NCBI GenBank assembly: GCA_023055505.1
Contig: JALIRH010000002.1
Location: 15,771,244-15,835,243 of the forward strand
From: Callipepla californica brunnescens
Lineage: Eukaryota > Chordata > Aves > Galliformes > Odontophoridae
Direction of reading: 5' to 3'
Length of the DNA: 64,000 bases
Shown here: piece by piece, positions 62,011-64,000 of the stretch
Layout: each line of letters opens with the position of its first letter
Numbering within the stretch: the stretch's first letter is position 1
The notes under the pieces: model-generated
What the model was told of the DNA's origin: nothing
The model's database searches: none
What the model saw: only the letters and a program-made list of their open reading frames with translations
Position numbers and translations under genes: made by a program

Positions 62011-64000
62011 AGTGAACAAAAAGTATATACTCAACTGCTTGATGGAAATCAAAGTTGCAATATAATAATCTTGCTTGCTATTTTATTAGAATAACAAAAA
62101 AAAATCCACACAAAGTAATCTCCACAGCTGCATGCATCAAATAATTACAAAATGTTTGTTTTGAACAACAATTGTTCTTCTTGTTTTGGAGGACTATATT
62201 TATCAGCAGTACACTTCTCAAAATCTGCATGGAACAATTTCATGATCATACTGGTAATAACTTTATGAGCCATACGTAGTAACAGAACAAGATCAGAATT
62301 ACACTGGGTAGGTGAAAAAGAAAATCCTTCTAGATCAACTGATCTTCCGTAGGTTGCGTGAATACAAACTTCCAAGTTCAGTACAACAATAAAGGGATTC
62401 TGGTGTCTGAGTCACATAGGCTGAACCTACTCACCACTACCTCATGTTTCGCTGCAGCTAAGTAACAACAAAAGTATCAAGAGAAAACTATCTTGTACTG
62501 AAAACAATAAAACATCAAATAAAACTCCATCTCAAAAAGTATAAACTAAATACTGCAAGGTCATTTTGAAATTTCACTGCAGTTTGTAACAGAACAATTG
62601 TACACAACAGACTTCATACAGTGTTGAAAAATAAATAAGTATACAAAGCTTTGTTGAAAGAACAATTTAGTTTTGCACACTCTCAAAAAAATGCTCTTCT
62701 TTTTTTTTTGCCATACCAACAATGCTCAAATCTGTTTCTTGTTTGTTTGTTTGTTTGTTTTTACAATGGATTTTTAAAAACAATTGAGGAAGGTATTTCT
62801 TGCAAAAGCTGAGTAGTTGATTCTGTGTAGTACAAGAGCTTGGCAACAGCTTCTGGAGTATCAGGCTGTCAGTCATATCTGGCAAAACTTCTGTGAAGTG
62901 AAGCTAGTAAGAACTTTGACATTTGACTTGTGCCATTCATTTCTACAGCAGTATCGTAAAACCCTCCACAATGTTATTGGAGCTGCTTCAATTTATTTCC
63001 TTAACTCTTTCCTCCAGGAGGCCGTGTACTAATTTTAACTACAGTGTGTTTTAAATACTTCAAAACTCTCTCAACCACACAAGTTACCAGCACTGAAGCT
63101 GGCAACCACTCAGTATTTCACAATAGCTCCAAAATAAAATACTAGAGCAGTATTTCTTCCGTCAGCTCTTGAGTGAAATTCCAAATAACAGTGCAGTAAA
63201 AACTCCTTCACTTACATCAAAGCCATGAAATGAGGATACAGACATGGATTTCAATATAGCTGTAGTTCAGACAATTCTTTCAAGCTAAATGTTACAGAGC
63301 AACATAAATAACTATATTATTTCAATCAGTAGTTGATATCTAGTCACTTTCACATCTAGCAAAAAAAGTTTGCTATAATATTAATAAACTTAATAGCACA
63401 TAAGTTTTTAAATACAGTCTCACTTATCTAATCTGCAAGAAAAATGTTGGTTACTGTTATAAACTGACAAACAAACAGAACTAGATCTAAAATCACACCA
63501 GTATCTCTATCAAAGTGTTCTAGCATTAGCTGTAGGGATAAGTGTAAAATTGGGATGTATTTTGTGAATAACATCTATAAAGTCACAACAAATTATGAAC
63601 TAAAACTCCACCTGAACTTACATCTGCAATTCATCTTTATGCACACACTTTTGTGTGCATATTTCTTTATTTTTGTACAAATAAATATCAGCATGCAATC
63701 GTTCACTTTTTTTGCTATTGAAAGTGAAGCTGTATACATAATTGTATACAGGAATTCTAGACTTTTGTTGAAATCTTACTGAGAATATGGTCTTTAAAAA
63801 GAAGTATGGAGGCACAGGCTGAAAAAGCAGAGATACTCCTGGCACAAGAGGGTAAATGAAGGATAGAATTTAATTCTGACATTGTCAACCTGTAAGAGTT
63901 CCAGTTCAACCTGATCTACTCTGAAAGTGGTCCTGACAAATGTGTAAGTTTCCATTACTATTATTACACAACTGTTTGGCTGACTAGCCTCCCTGGTAAA
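62011..64000. other. Non-coding or unassigned terminal stretch
   Basis: No protein recognised. TRHR is the expected next gene on the minus strand by mammalian synteny, but no receptor-like coding sequence is seen, so at most 3' UTR could lie here. A minus-strand AATAAA at about 62078-62083 is present. A (GTTT)n run lies near 62740-62762. Confidence 0.45.
62740..62762 (+). repeat. (GTTT)n simple repeat
   Basis: About five GTTT units. Confidence 0.85.

Noticed and set aside
62145..62400. About 80-codon minus-strand frame ending at 62145 with AATAAA shortly after
   Set aside because: It looks exon-like and its signal spacing is good, but no known protein was recognised and similar-length frames occur by chance across the window. 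Left unassigned.
62011..64000. TRHR coding sequence, expected by synteny
   Set aside because: No seven-transmembrane receptor frame is present on either strand; the gene probably lies beyond the window.
1..64000. CRISPR arrays, bacterial operons, tRNA or rRNA genes
   Set aside because: No regularly spaced direct repeats, Shine-Dalgarno-led gene clusters, cloverleaf signatures or rRNA motifs were seen; the window is eukaryotic.

Overview
The window is vertebrate nuclear DNA, almost certainly from a bird and probably a galliform such as chicken. It is AT-rich, has GT-AG introns, and carries many copies of the avian CR1 LINE. Two fragments belong to one mariner family (Galluhop-like), and there are several avian LTR/ERVL relics. 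No bacterial operon, CRISPR array, tRNA or rRNA was seen. The species call is inference.

Two protein genes can be read exon by exon. They are divergent and share one CpG-rich promoter at about 11,940-12,290. On the minus strand, ENY2 (96 aa, four coding exons, 11,932 down to 6,898) encodes a small subunit of the SAGA DUB module and of the TREX-2 mRNA export complex. On the plus strand, NUDCD1 (586 aa, ten coding exons, 12,288 to 36,628) encodes a NudC/CS-domain protein. All exon phases join without a frameshift, and every acceptor and donor is AG/GT. The ENY2-NUDCD1 head-to-head order is the one known in mammals, so synteny is kept.

Layout: 1-6.7 kb is intergenic with four CR1 pieces, including a 1-kb one that keeps reverse transcriptase motifs. 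ENY2 lies at 6.7-12 kb. NUDCD1 lies at 12.3-38.2 kb, its introns holding CR1 fragments, a 31-A tract, an (AT)n run close to exon 8, a mariner 5' fragment and a 557-bp solo LTR. From 39 to 64 kb no gene could be supported. That part holds GC-rich LTR-like DNA (39.7-40.3 kb), CR1 pieces, a second copy of the same solo LTR in inverted orientation with a perfect 5-bp target duplication (45.95-46.52 kb), a decayed mariner (50.5-51.6 kb), an ERVL-type LTR (59.7-60.2 kb) and an ERVL-type pol remnant on the minus strand (61.1-61.8 kb). TRHR is expected next to NUDCD1 from mammalian synteny, but no coding part of it was seen here.

I found no convincing undescribed system. The best second-look items are the inverted LTR pair bracketing NUDCD1 exons 9-10, a ZNF143-like motif in the shared promoter with a partial look-alike in both LTRs, a possible 38-residue in-frame N-terminal extension of NUDCD1, and the complementary mariner halves.
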